A DNA stretch of 64,000 bases, from the NCBI GenBank assembly GCA_022448365.1, contig JAKVCS010000003.1, positions 496,001 through 560,000 of the forward strand, written 5' to 3'. The notes under the pieces were generated by a model that saw only the letters and a program-made list of their open reading frames with translations, was not told where the DNA came from and did no database searches. Made by a program: the position numbers and the translations under genes. Each line of letters begins with the position of its first letter. The first letter of the stretch is position 1. Of this stretch, positions 51,027 through 60,094 are shown in pieces. The stretch is from Saccharospirillaceae bacterium. Lineage in GTDB: Bacteria; Pseudomonadota; Gammaproteobacteria; Pseudomonadales; Oceanobacteraceae.

Positions 51027-54000
51027 ATGGATTTAGTTACAATGACAGATAAACAGGCAAACAATTCTCTCGACAATGAACAGGCCCATATTGATCAGTT
51101 GTTTCTGAAAGCAGAACAACTTTCTGCTGACTTTTCTCTTTTCCCGGAGTTTGAAGACAACCCGATCGATCACACAGTAAAAGGTTTAATTGCACCGGAA
51201 CGGTGTGACAACGAACGCGAACGCTTGTCGGGTTTAAACATCGACGATTATATCGAACAGGTTGTTGCACCGAGCGAGAATAATCAGCGCGTGGGTGCCA
51301 AGGCTATTGTTCAGCATCTCATTCTGCGCACGATTACCGAACTTGAAGACGGCCCACTCTATACCTGCGAAGCGGATATGGACTTCAATGGCAAGATTCG
51401 CCGGGTTGGTTTTATTTGTCAGAACCGTGAACACAATAACGGCGTATGGGGTCCGCAGCACCACAATAAGGCAGCAGAACAAGTTCGGGCTTTTGCTCAG
51501 CGTGCGATGCCTATTGTTACATTTATCGATACTCCAGGAGCCGATGCCGGAGAGGCAGCCAATGCAGGTAATCAGGCGCATTCGATTTCTCACCTGATTA
51601 CTGAAATGGCCAATAACGATGTGCCAACGCTCGGTATTATCTGGGGAGCAGGATATTCGGGGGGTGCGATTCCGCTGGCGACAACCAATATTTTACTATC
51701 GGTTCGTGATGGTATCTTCAACACCATCCAACCTCAGGGGCTGGCAAGCATTGCCCGGAAATACAACTTGTCGTGGCAAGAGTGTGCAAAATACGTAGGT
51801 GTGTCCGGATTTGAACTGAAAGAAGCCGGTATCATTGACGGTATCATCGATTACGCACCAAGTGATGCGGATGAAAAACGATACAACCTGCATCAGTCTG
51901 TGGTTACCGGTATTGAATCCATTGAAGCAAGCTCCGCAGAATTTGCCCGCAACAACCCATACCTGATGGATCACTACAAACGCAGTATTGATCGTTTTCT
52001 GGAACCGTCCGATAAATTAGAAAAAGTTCAGCGTGATGCTAATTTTTTCCTGGCGGAGACGCCTACTGAACACCTCAATATTTTTGGTCTGACCTATCGC
52101 TACACGCGCTATCTGACTCTGCGCCGCCGCATCCATGCAACCAGCGTGGAAAACTATGGCCGCCTGGCTGAAAAAGAAATTCCAGAGGGGCAGCTGCAAC
52201 AACGAAATGAGCGTGAAGCTCAACGTAAATTCCAGAACTGGATCCAGGCGCCAGAGAAAATTGTTTACGACGAGTCATTACACAAAAGCTGGAAGACATT
52301 CTGGAGCAAATACGAAGAGCGTGACGAAAGCCGCTCCACCATTGCTCGTCTGTTCTTCGGAGAGCCAAAAGATAATTATCTAAAAGCCAAACAGGACCTC
52401 TGTTTTAATCTGGGTCTGTATTTGTTTAATCGCTGGAAAGCCGACGCTCCGGTTAACTTTCAGGGATTGCTGAATTACCTTGAGGATTACAAACAAAGCC
52501 GCTTTATGTTGCGTGCTAACGATATTCTCGATACCGACGCTGTAGCTGATTTTGTCGAAAATAATCCACACCCACTGGCGGCTTATATTCGTGAGATATT
52601 GCCCCACGAGACTCGTCAGGACCTGACGACTGAAATGGCTGGCGAACAAGCAAAAGGGGCTCTGAAGCAATCGATTGCCAGCGCCCTGAATACCGTACTG
52701 CAGCACCAACTGATTCCGGAAGACGTGCGTGACGAGCTGAAATTATCAACCCGAACCGAAGCCATCGCTAACAGTGCGGCGGTTGCCAAAGTTGAAGCTA
52801 ACCGCCGTATTCTTGAAGAAGCACTCGCTCCTTACATTCAATTCCGTCAGGAAAACATCCAGAACCCTGCGCACCCTGACATCACCATTCTGGATGCCAT
52901 TCTGCATGAAGAATTGCGCTACGAATTCAGTCAGGTTTGCCAGAACATGCTGGTTTTCGGTCAGTTGTACGATAACTTCATCTACAACCTGGTGAACGTC
53001 GCGAAAGAAGCCAATGAAACCCGAGCACTCTCCAGTGATGCCGTGAAAGAATTGCTGGATAAATCACTGGCGGAAGCCACGTCCGGTGATAGCTACACCC
53101 CGCAGGAGCGAGAATCTTTTAACCACTGGTTAAGCTATTTCATCAAGAGTTCAGCCCGCGTGGACTTTCTCAAATCAGTGGAAGAGTGGAAGAAACTGGC
53201 GTTTCCTCGCCTGTCGGACACCTTATTTGTTGTGATCACCTTTATTTTTGAGAAACTGTTGGCTGAGTATCATGAAGCCGAGCAGGAAGGTAAGAACTAC
53301 AACGGCCGGATAAATCCGGTTTCCATCGGTCGTCGTAAAGATTTCTGGAACCGTTTGACCATGGGCTACCACGATCTGCTCATTCAACAGGTTCTGGATG
53401 ACACGAAGCGTCAGAAGAAAACCAGCCCAGCGGCATTAATCGAACGTTTCTTCGCAGACTTTGATGAGATAAACGGATCTCTGATGTCTGCAGATCCGGT
53501 CTCATTCCCGGGCTTTCGCAGCTCTATCGAAGGGGCTCTAAACAAAGACGAAAAACCGTGTGGCGTATTAACCGGTATTGGTACCATCAAGATTGGTGAT
53601 CGTCAGCAGCGTGTTGGTGCACTGGTATCCAACCTGAACTTCCAGGCTGGTGCATTTGATATGGCCAGTGCTGAAAAGTTCTGCAAATTGATGGTCGAGT
53701 GTGCCCGGCAGCAGTTGCCAATCGTGTGCTTTGTATCGTCCGGTGGGATGCAGACCAAGGAAGGGGCAGCCGCACTATTCTCCATGGCCATCGTTAACGA
53801 CCGCATTACCCGCTTTGTTCGTGACAACGACCTGCCCTTGGTGATCTTTGGTTTTGGCGATTGTACCGGTGGTGCGCAGGCATCGTTCGTGACCCACCCA
53901 CTGGCACAAACTTATTATTTTTCCGGCACCAATATGCCATTCGCGGGTCAGATTGTTGTGCCAAGCTACCTGCCCAGCACGTGCACCCTGTCGAACTACC

Positions 54001-55961
54001 TGTCAGTTTCGCCGGAATCAATGGATGGCCTGGTGCAACATCCGTTCTTCGATGATCTTGATAGCCGCTTGCGTGCGATTGACCCGGATATGCCAACCGC
54101 TCGCCACACGGTTGATGATGTTCTGGATCGTGTACTGCAGGGTTATGTCACTGCAGAGCGCTTTGCACCGGACACAGGGGATGCGACCAACGAAAGTAAA
54201 AAATATGGCAACATCGACAAAGTTCTGGTTCATGCCCGTGGCTGTACCGCCGTCAAACTGATCCGTAAAGCCCAGGAGAACGACATTAAAGTGGTTCTGG
54301 TGCAATCAGACCCGGACATGAATTCGGTCCCAGTGGATATGTTAGGACCAGAAGATCGTGTGGTGTGTATCGGTGGTAACACACCAGATGAGTCGTATCT
54401 GAACGCCAAATCCGTGCTGCGCGTCGCACATCATGAGGGGATTGACGCTTTGCACCCAGGTATCGGATTCCTGTCAGAGAGCAGTCAGTTCGCGGCTCTG
54501 TGTGGTAACCACGATATTAACTTTGTTGGACCACCGGTTTCATCCATGGAAACCATGGGCAATAAATCAAACGCCATTAACACCGCCATGCGTGTTGAGG
54601 TCCCGGTAGTCCCAGGCTCTCACGGTATTCTGACCAGCTCAGCCAATGCCGCCAGTGTGGCTGATGAGATTGGTTATCCGGTGCTGTTAAAAGCTGTACA
54701 CGGTGGTGGTGGTAAGGGTATTCAGGTGGTGGAATCGCCGAATAAGATTCACAGCTTGTTCCATCAGATTTCGACCGAGGCCAAAGCTGCTTTCGGTAAC
54801 GGAGACGTATACCTGGAAAAATACGTCACATCATTGCGCCATATCGAAGTGCAGGTTTTACGTGACAGCCATGGCAACACTAAGATTCTGGGACTTCGTG
54901 ACTGCTCGGTTCAACGCAATAACCAGAAGATTTTCGAGGAATCCGCCTCGACCATGCTACCGCGGGAACTGGAGCAAGGTGCATACGACTTTGCCGCCAA
55001 ACTGGCTGATGCCGTGAACTACGTCGGTGCTGGTACGGTTGAATTTATCTTCGATCTCGACAATAACACCATCTACTTTATGGAGATGAACACGCGTCTT
55101 CAGGTTGAACATCCGGTAACAGAACTGGTGTCGGGTATTGATATCGTCAGCACCCAGTTCAAGATCGCTCAGGGCGAAGCCATCACCGATCTGAAGCCAG
55201 TTGCTAATGGCTATGCTATCGAAGTGCGCGTCAATGCTGAAAAAGCAGTCCGCAAGGGTGATGATGTCGAATTTGTACCGACACCTGGCCGCATTCGTGA
55301 CTGTGTGTTGCCGGATGAAGACCACATAGAGCTGATCTCAATGGCGGCTCCCGGTAAGCAGGTATCGCCATTCTATGACAGCATGGTGACTCAAATTATC
55401 TGTTACGGTAAAGATCGTAACGACACGATTACCAAGTTGCGCGACTACCTTGAACGGGTGCGGATAACCGGCGTGTGCACCAATATTCCGCTGCTGAAAC
55501 GCGTTCTTGATGACGATGTCTTCCAGAAGGGAATCTACGACACAACCTATCTCCCGAAATTCCTCGATCGCATGGACGTGGATGCATTGATTCACGATAT
55601 TGAAGAGGCCGCCGATTTATCAGCCGATGCCGTTGATGCCTCTGCGCTGGCGATTGAGGGCTCTGATGAGCTTAAAGTACTTTCGCCAAGTACCAGTATC
55701 TTCTATGGCTCGGCGTCGCCGACGGAACCGCCGTTTGTCAAAGAAGGCGATATTATCAGCATCGATCAGACCCTGTGTTTGATGGAAGCAATGAAAATGT
55801 TCACCCCGCTTAACCTGAAACAGTTCAACCGTACTGAGTCCGAACTCTACCCAGTGAAACAGCAGTTTAAGGTTACCCGAATTATGAACTCGGATGGTCA
55901 ACAGGTGAACCAGGGCGATCTGCTTTATGTGGTCAAACCGCTAGACCCAGAACCGGCCTGA
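51027..55961 (+). CDS. single-chain biotin-dependent acyl-CoA carboxylase (CT-alpha, CT-beta, BC, BCCP)
   Basis: This 1644-residue protein joins all parts of an acetyl-CoA-carboxylase-type enzyme. Residues about 70-310 are AccA-like (VTFIDTPGADAGEAAN at 165-180; GAGYSGGAIPLA). Residues about 345-840 are helical and match nothing known to me. About 846-1050 are AccD-like (GVLTGIGTIKIGDRQ; SSGGMQTKEGAAALF from 904) without the AccD zinc finger. About 1060-1515 are biotin carboxylase (GGGGKG at 1226-1231; EMNTRLQVEHP at 1353-1363). The C-terminus has the biotinyl Lys1590 in EAMKM. All catalytic motifs are intact. The first ATG is at 51027; a second in-frame ATG at 51042 is also plausible. It is followed by a strong terminator. 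Confidence 0.9.
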   Translation: MDLVTMTDKQANNSLDNEQAHIDQLFLKAEQLSADFSLFPEFEDNPIDHTVKGLIAPERCDNERERLSGLNIDDYIEQVVAPSENNQRVGAKAIVQHLILRTITELEDGPLYTCEADMDFNGKIRRVGFICQNREHNNGVWGPQHHNKAAEQVRAFAQRAMPIVTFIDTPGADAGEAANAGNQAHSISHLITEMANNDVPTLGIIWGAGYSGGAIPLATTNILLSVRDGIFNTIQPQGLASIARKYNLSWQECAKYVGVSGFELKEAGIIDGIIDYAPSDADEKRYNLHQSVVTGIESIEASSAEFARNNPYLMDHYKRSIDRFLEPSDKLEKVQRDANFFLAETPTEHLNIFGLTYRYTRYLTLRRRIHATSVENYGRLAEKEIPEGQLQQRNEREAQRKFQNWIQAPEKIVYDESLHKSWKTFWSKYEERDESRSTIARLFFGEPKDNYLKAKQDLCFNLGLYLFNRWKADAPVNFQGLLNYLEDYKQSRFMLRANDILDTDAVADFVENNPHPLAAYIREILPHETRQDLTTEMAGEQAKGALKQSIASALNTVLQHQLIPEDVRDELKLSTRTEAIANSAAVAKVEANRRILEEALAPYIQFRQENIQNPAHPDITILDAILHEELRYEFSQVCQNMLVFGQLYDNFIYNLVNVAKEANETRALSSDAVKELLDKSLAEATSGDSYTPQERESFNHWLSYFIKSSARVDFLKSVEEWKKLAFPRLSDTLFVVITFIFEKLLAEYHEAEQEGKNYNGRINPVSIGRRKDFWNRLTMGYHDLLIQQVLDDTKRQKKTSPAALIERFFADFDEINGSLMSADPVSFPGFRSSIEGALNKDEKPCGVLTGIGTIKIGDRQQRVGALVSNLNFQAGAFDMASAEKFCKLMVECARQQLPIVCFVSSGGMQTKEGAAALFSMAIVNDRITRFVRDNDLPLVIFGFGDCTGGAQASFVTHPLAQTYYFSGTNMPFAGQIVVPSYLPSTCTLSNYLSVSPESMDGLVQHPFFDDLDSRLRAIDPDMPTARHTVDDVLDRVLQGYVTAERFAPDTGDATNESKKYGNIDKVLVHARGCTAVKLIRKAQENDIKVVLVQSDPDMNSVPVDMLGPEDRVVCIGGNTPDESYLNAKSVLRVAHHEGIDALHPGIGFLSESSQFAALCGNHDINFVGPPVSSMETMGNKSNAINTAMRVEVPVVPGSHGILTSSANAASVADEIGYPVLLKAVHGGGGKGIQVVESPNKIHSLFHQISTEAKAAFGNGDVYLEKYVTSLRHIEVQVLRDSHGNTKILGLRDCSVQRNNQKIFEESASTMLPRELEQGAYDFAAKLADAVNYVGAGTVEFIFDLDNNTIYFMEMNTRLQVEHPVTELVSGIDIVSTQFKIAQGEAITDLKPVANGYAIEVRVNAEKAVRKGDDVEFVPTPGRIRDCVLPDEDHIELISMAAPGKQVSPFYDSMVTQIICYGKDRNDTITKLRDYLERVRITGVCTNIPLLKRVLDDDVFQKGIYDTTYLPKFLDRMDVDALIHDIEEAADLSADAVDASALAIEGSDELKVLSPSTSIFYGSASPTEPPFVKEGDIISIDQTLCLMEAMKMFTPLNLKQFNRTESELYPVKQQFKVTRIMNSDGQQVNQGDLLYVVKPLDPEPA

Positions 55962-55980
55962 TGAACTCTCCACTCGGTTG

Positions 55981-56012
55981 TAGAAAACGCCACCTATTTG
56001 TGGCGTTTTCTA
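55981..56012 (+). terminator. rho-independent terminator of the carboxylase gene
   Basis: TAGAAAACGCCAC (55981-55993) and GTGGCGTTTTCTA (56000-56012) form a perfect 13-bp repeat with a 6-nt loop. Their T/A-rich ends allow action in both directions, also serving the gene ending at 56044. Confidence 0.88.
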
Positions 56013-56043
56013 TAACCAATAAAGCTGACTTCGGGGGTCGAGA

Positions 56044-56385
56044 CTACAAACCAGCGGTACATTCAAACACGCAGACTTGATCACGGGTCGAAGCGAAACA
56101 ACTGCAGTCATTCAGATCATCCACACATGCCTCGGGCATACGATAGACCGCACTGGTTGGATCTGACGAACCATAACCACTGGTCACATCCTGCTCTGCA
56201 ACCACCGAACAGGCATTGATAAACCGTTCGCTGACTTCCGTCACTTCAATATTAACCGGTTGGTTCGCCGCCTGGAACGCCTTGAACTTTTGATACTCAC
56301 TTTGCGCGTCACTGCCGAGTACATGACTGGCAAAACATACCATAGTCATGATAAACAATGAGACGATTAACTTAAATTTGGCCAT
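56044..56385 (-). CDS. secreted cysteine-rich hypothetical protein
   Basis: This is a 113-residue protein that I do not recognise. Residues 1-24 are a signal peptide (IVSLFIMTMVCFASHVLG). The mature part has six cysteines (NACSV, EACVD, NDCSCF, DQVCVFEC), an even number suiting three disulfides, and no other membrane segment. It stands alone between the carboxylase terminator and a long intergenic region. The function is unknown. Confidence 0.65.
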   Translation of the reverse strand: MAKFKLIVSLFIMTMVCFASHVLGSDAQSEYQKFKAFQAANQPVNIEVTEVSERFINACSVVAEQDVTSGYGSSDPTSAVYRMPEACVDDLNDCSCFASTRDQVCVFECTAGL

Positions 56386-56863
56386 ATAGCATCACAGTAT
56401 GCGTTGTTGTTATCAGATCGCACAATTATGTCTGTAACGGAATTGCAATATCAAGATTTCGTATCTAAAGGAGAAGTAAAATTACTGTTAACGTTATTGA
56501 TAACCATTACCAGGCATTATTGGGACTGATCAATACAAGAATGGAATGCTTTGGAGTTCAGTATCATCTCACATAATTCGAAATTCGTATCGCTGTCGCC
56601 GGTCAGTATCCAGAACCTCGCCCATGCTGATAATCACGACTTTTGCACCACCTACCCCAACATCATGGTAAACAATGCAACCTCTAGCGCTGCAACAAGG
56701 TTCTCATACTCTCGATGAGTATTCTCCCAGACCAACAAATACAGATATTCATACAACCAGCTGATAAACTGACAAGAAATATACTTTGGCCTATTACGAC
56801 AACGGATGAAGAATCTGCCAACGGAGATACCATGGCCTCGCCAGAGTAGCTATAGTTAGAGCA
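56386..56863. other. 478-bp intergenic region upstream of the sensor-like gene
   Basis: No gene is supported here. GTTAT/ATAAC (56493-56497 / 56500-56504) is a small palindrome. At 56468-56473 a perfect AAGGAG lies 7 nt before ATT (56481), in a frame of 31 codons that ends at 56576 with no ATG, GTG or TTG at the right place. This could be the remnant of a lost gene start. Promoters for both flanking genes should be here but none is clear. Confidence 0.4.
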
Positions 56864-58648
56864 TTGCTGTTTGGGATAACCGCTTTGAATAGCCTGTCTG
56901 AGTCTAAAAAAAATAACCGCCGTCACGTCGGAATCACACTGCTGTCTTATCTGCTGACGTTCAGCTTTATTATTACCCTGGCTACGTCCGGCTTTATCCT
57001 GCTGAGTGACTATCATCGCGGTGTCAGTGAATATGAGACCAATGGTCAGCAAATTCAGAACAGCTATCAGCAAAGTATCAGTTACAGTTTATGGAATTTC
57101 GATACCCGCCAGATCGAGTCTCAAATGGCAGGTATTCTTAACTTTCCTGGTGTCGTGTATGTCTACATTGAAACAGACAATGATCTGATACACAGCGCCG
57201 GGGATGTATTAAGCCGCACGGACCAGCGCCATTCATTTCCACTGATTTTTCAGAATCCGGGAAAAGAATATAACCTCGGCAATCTGCATATCGATATCAA
57301 CTACGCGGACCTGTATGACGAGTTACAGGACAAAGCCGTCCAGATTCTGTTAACACAGTTCGTTAAAACCTTTTCCGTATCGATTTTCGTGCTAGCCATT
57401 GTCCGGGCCTTGATTACCCAACGACTGCGGATTATGTCAAATTGGGCCAGTCACTTCTCTCTGGACAATCTTGAATCAGCACTGGTGCTGAATAGCCGCT
57501 CGGAAAAACAAGACGAATTGGACCTGGTTGCGGCTGCTATTAATAAAATGCGTAACACTTTAAAAGCCGATATCGTCGAGCGTGAAAAAAGTAAAGCGCA
57601 ACTTGAGGAAACAAAAGAACAGCTGTCCATCGCCGTGGACAACGCCGCACTCGGATTGTGCCAATACAATAGCCAGACCGACAAAATAAGCTGTAACCAT
57701 CACTTCGCCCAACTGCTTGGCAGCAACCAGAAGGAACTGGAAGCCAGCGAACATCCGATGGAAAGATTCCGCGAGCTGTTTCATGGTGAACAAAATGTTG
57801 AACTCAGAGAGCGTTTCAATCAGCTGCTGTTTGGCCGCGTCAACCGTATGCAAACCTGCATTCAGGTAATTAATCTGAATCATGAAGAGAAGTTTCTTGA
57901 TACCACCATTCAGGTGATCTCTTACCACGAAAGTCGTCCGCTGGATATTTTGCTGTGTCTTGTGGATAAGACCAAAGAGCAAATTGCCACCCGTAAGTCT
58001 CAAGAATTGGCCGTCAACCTGGAAAACAAAGTCACAAAACGCACCGAAGAACTTTACGAAGAGCAACAGCGAGCCAAAGCCAATATTCAGAAACTGACTG
58101 GCCAGCTGGAACGCTTCCAGCAAAGTCAGATTAACCAGCTGAACACCCGGTTTAATATTTTATTGCTGGAATATCTGAAGACCAAAAATCACAAAATGCT
58201 TGATCTGCTGGGCCAGTATCTGGATCTTGAAATCAACCAACCTTCACGCAGTCTTGATCTGAGTTCGATGATCACGGAATGGCTGCAGCAACATCAGCAA
58301 TTACACCATGTGAGCATTAACCAGGATTTCCCCCTAACGCTGATACTGGAAGAAAACGATAAACTGATTGCGTTTTTACTGCACTGTTTGATCCTGCAGG
58401 AGCCATTATTAGACATTACAGATGCATTAGCCCTACGTCTGACCCTGAAGGGAGACCACGCCTATCTTGCAATGAAGTTCACAACCAGAGACAGCCTGAA
58501 GAATGAAGACGGGTCTTTGCCGGAAGCATGGCTGCTGTGTGACTACATAGTCAGTAGCCAACTTCAGGGAGAATTGACCCGCCAGATACACGCCAACGAG
58601 CTATTGATTGACTTCAGTTTCTCCCTGAACCGCAGTCATGATCGCTAA
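56864..58648 (+). CDS. membrane sensor-like protein without a recognisable kinase active site
   Basis: This is a 594-residue protein. TM1 is at about 23-47, a periplasmic sensor domain at about 48-160, and TM2 at about 161-183. A HAMP-like linker, a PAS-like domain (about 255-375) and a coiled-coil (about 378-430; VTKRTEELYEEQQRAKANIQ) follow. The C-terminal about 160 residues look like a reduced histidine kinase: there is no clear phospho-acceptor His box, and G boxes are absent. It is a signalling protein, but output is unclear. No ATG is near the start; TTG at 56864 or 56885 is likely. It ends overlapping pdxH by 4 bp, convergent. Confidence 0.7.
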   Translation: MLFGITALNSLSESKKNNRRHVGITLLSYLLTFSFIITLATSGFILLSDYHRGVSEYETNGQQIQNSYQQSISYSLWNFDTRQIESQMAGILNFPGVVYVYIETDNDLIHSAGDVLSRTDQRHSFPLIFQNPGKEYNLGNLHIDINYADLYDELQDKAVQILLTQFVKTFSVSIFVLAIVRALITQRLRIMSNWASHFSLDNLESALVLNSRSEKQDELDLVAAAINKMRNTLKADIVEREKSKAQLEETKEQLSIAVDNAALGLCQYNSQTDKISCNHHFAQLLGSNQKELEASEHPMERFRELFHGEQNVELRERFNQLLFGRVNRMQTCIQVINLNHEEKFLDTTIQVISYHESRPLDILLCLVDKTKEQIATRKSQELAVNLENKVTKRTEELYEEQQRAKANIQKLTGQLERFQQSQINQLNTRFNILLLEYLKTKNHKMLDLLGQYLDLEINQPSRSLDLSSMITEWLQQHQQLHHVSINQDFPLTLILEENDKLIAFLLHCLILQEPLLDITDALALRLTLKGDHAYLAMKFTTRDSLKNEDGSLPEAWLLCDYIVSSQLQGELTRQIHANELLIDFSFSLNRSHDR

Positions 58649-59286
58649 GGGCTCAGGCGCTGCTTATGCCAGCCTCCGTTACCGTCGGTAATGTATTCAA
58701 CCCGATCATGTAACCGGTGCGCGCCCCCCTGCCAGAATTCCATGCGCAAAGGCTTGATGCGATATCCCCCCCAAAAATCCGGTAGCGGTACAGTCTGACC
58801 TTCGAACTGATCAGATACTGCAGCAAACTTATCTTCCAGCTGCTGGCGATTCTCCAGCGGTCGACTTTGTGCAGATGCCCAGGCACCGAGCTGGCTTTCA
58901 CGCGGACGGGAATGAAAATATTGCTCAGCCTCTTCCCGTGAGATTTTCTCGACCTCACCCTGAATCTGAACCTGACGCTCCATGTCAATCCAGAAAAAAT
59001 GTAATGATGCTTTTCCGTTATCGCCGAGCTGCTGACCTTTATTACTTTCATAATTAGTGAAAAATACGAAGCCCTCATGGTCATAACCTTTTAACAGAAC
59101 AATACGCTGCCAGGGCTGGCCATTCTGATCACAACTGGCCAGCGTCATCACCGTGGGTTCAGCAGGTTCTGTCTCACGGTATTGCTCAAACCAGGCATGG
59201 AACTGGGTAACTGGATCGGGAGCACAGGTTTCTTCGTCCAACCTGCCTTGCGTGTATTCCTTACGTATATCAGCGATATCCACCAT
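58645..59286 (-). CDS. pdxH: pyridoxamine 5'-phosphate oxidase
   Basis: This is a 213-residue FMN enzyme making pyridoxal phosphate, the active form of vitamin B6. Motifs are DPVTQFHAWFEQY, RIVLLKGYDHEGFVFFTNYESNKG, HSRPRESQLGAWAS and PDFWGGYRIKPLRMEFWQG. The ATG at 59286 has GAGG 5 nt upstream; a longer GTG-started version is not supported. It is convergent with the sensor-like gene, whose stop lies within its final codons. Confidence 0.95.
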   Translation of the reverse strand: MVDIADIRKEYTQGRLDEETCAPDPVTQFHAWFEQYRETEPAEPTVMTLASCDQNGQPWQRIVLLKGYDHEGFVFFTNYESNKGQQLGDNGKASLHFFWIDMERQVQIQGEVEKISREEAEQYFHSRPRESQLGAWASAQSRPLENRQQLEDKFAAVSDQFEGQTVPLPDFWGGYRIKPLRMEFWQGGAHRLHDRVEYITDGNGGWHKQRLSP

Positions 59287-59590
59287 AACAACCTCATTTA
59301 TTTCTATCAGCACCCATTATGAGAAACCCGGCGCTTTAATCCAATGACTTGAAACAATCAACTGGCGTTTAAACCGGAATTGCCGGCCAAAAGCAGCACT
59401 GACCCCCCTGCATAGCCGCGAAGCATAAAAGGCTGCATGTCAGAAACCAAGTCACTTGGTAACCGGATTGGCAGCATTTGAGTGCTCAAGGGGGATTATT
59501 ATCTATCCATATTCTGTGGCCTGGCGTGATTTGTTATGATGAGGGCCTGCTCCGCGTTACGCAGTAAGTCTAACCAATAACTGGAAGTCT
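59287..59590. other. intergenic region between divergent pdxH and RDD genes
   Basis: This 304-bp stretch has no coding potential that I can support. It should hold the leftward pdxH promoter and the rightward RDD promoter (59532-59540). CATAAT near 59315 on the leftward strand, with TTGGAT 17 bp before it, is a weak pdxH promoter candidate. Confidence 0.4.
59532..59540 (+). promoter_or_regulatory. extended -10 promoter of the RDD gene
   Basis: TGT followed by TATGAT (59535-59540) makes an extended -10 element about 50 bp before the start codon, with a poor -35. Transcription would begin near 59547. Confidence 0.4.
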
Positions 59591-60052
59591 ATGTCTGATA
59601 CCAACTATCCAACGGCACCGCTAAGCCGGCGTCTGGCCGCAATGATCTACGATGGTCTGATTTTAATTGCACTTTATATTATGGCGGGATTTGCGGTGGT
59701 CGCTGTGATTAAGGCTACCAATAATAATCAGTTCCCCGGAGAACTTCCGGCCGCTGTTAATTTGTCCTTGATGTTTATCATCGCTTTCTTTTACTACAGC
59801 GATTCCTGGCGTCGCCGCAATGGACAAACCGTTGGAATGAAAGCCTGGGGGCTGAAGTTAGTCAACGATAACGGCGGCCGATTGCAACTCAGCCAATGCA
59901 TGTTGAGAGTAGGAACCGGTTTCTTTTCCCTGGCCGTCTTCGGCCTGGGTTTTCTCTGGGCATTAATCGACAAAAAACAACGTAGCTGGCACGACATTGC
60001 ATCCGTTAGCCACCAGGTTTTTATTCCCAAAGAAATGCGGCAGAAAAGTTAA
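59591..60052 (+). CDS. RDD family membrane protein
   Basis: This is a 153-residue protein. The RDD signature is in APLSRRLAAMIYDGLILIALYIMAG, with an Arg and Asp in the first helix. A second helix (about 55-72) and a third (about 110-135) follow, with the conserved RNGQTVGMKAWGLKLV between. The family is widespread with no settled function; transport or membrane integrity has been proposed. GGAAG before the ATG gives a normal start. It is convergent with lptG. Confidence 0.92.
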   Translation: MSDTNYPTAPLSRRLAAMIYDGLILIALYIMAGFAVVAVIKATNNNQFPGELPAAVNLSLMFIIAFFYYSDSWRRRNGQTVGMKAWGLKLVNDNGGRLQLSQCMLRVGTGFFSLAVFGLGFLWALIDKKQRSWHDIASVSHQVFIPKEMRQKS

Positions 60053-60065
60053 CCAAACCGAAGCA

Positions 60066-60094
60066 TGCGTAAGGCGGCTAACCTGCCTTACGCA
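60066..60094. other. inverted repeat at the convergent RDD and lptG ends
   Basis: TGCGTAAGGC (60066-60075) and GCCTTACGCA (60085-60094) form a perfect 10-bp stem with a 9-nt loop; the lptG stop lies in the loop. There is no T-tract, so it may be a rho-independent element only in part. Confidence 0.45.
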
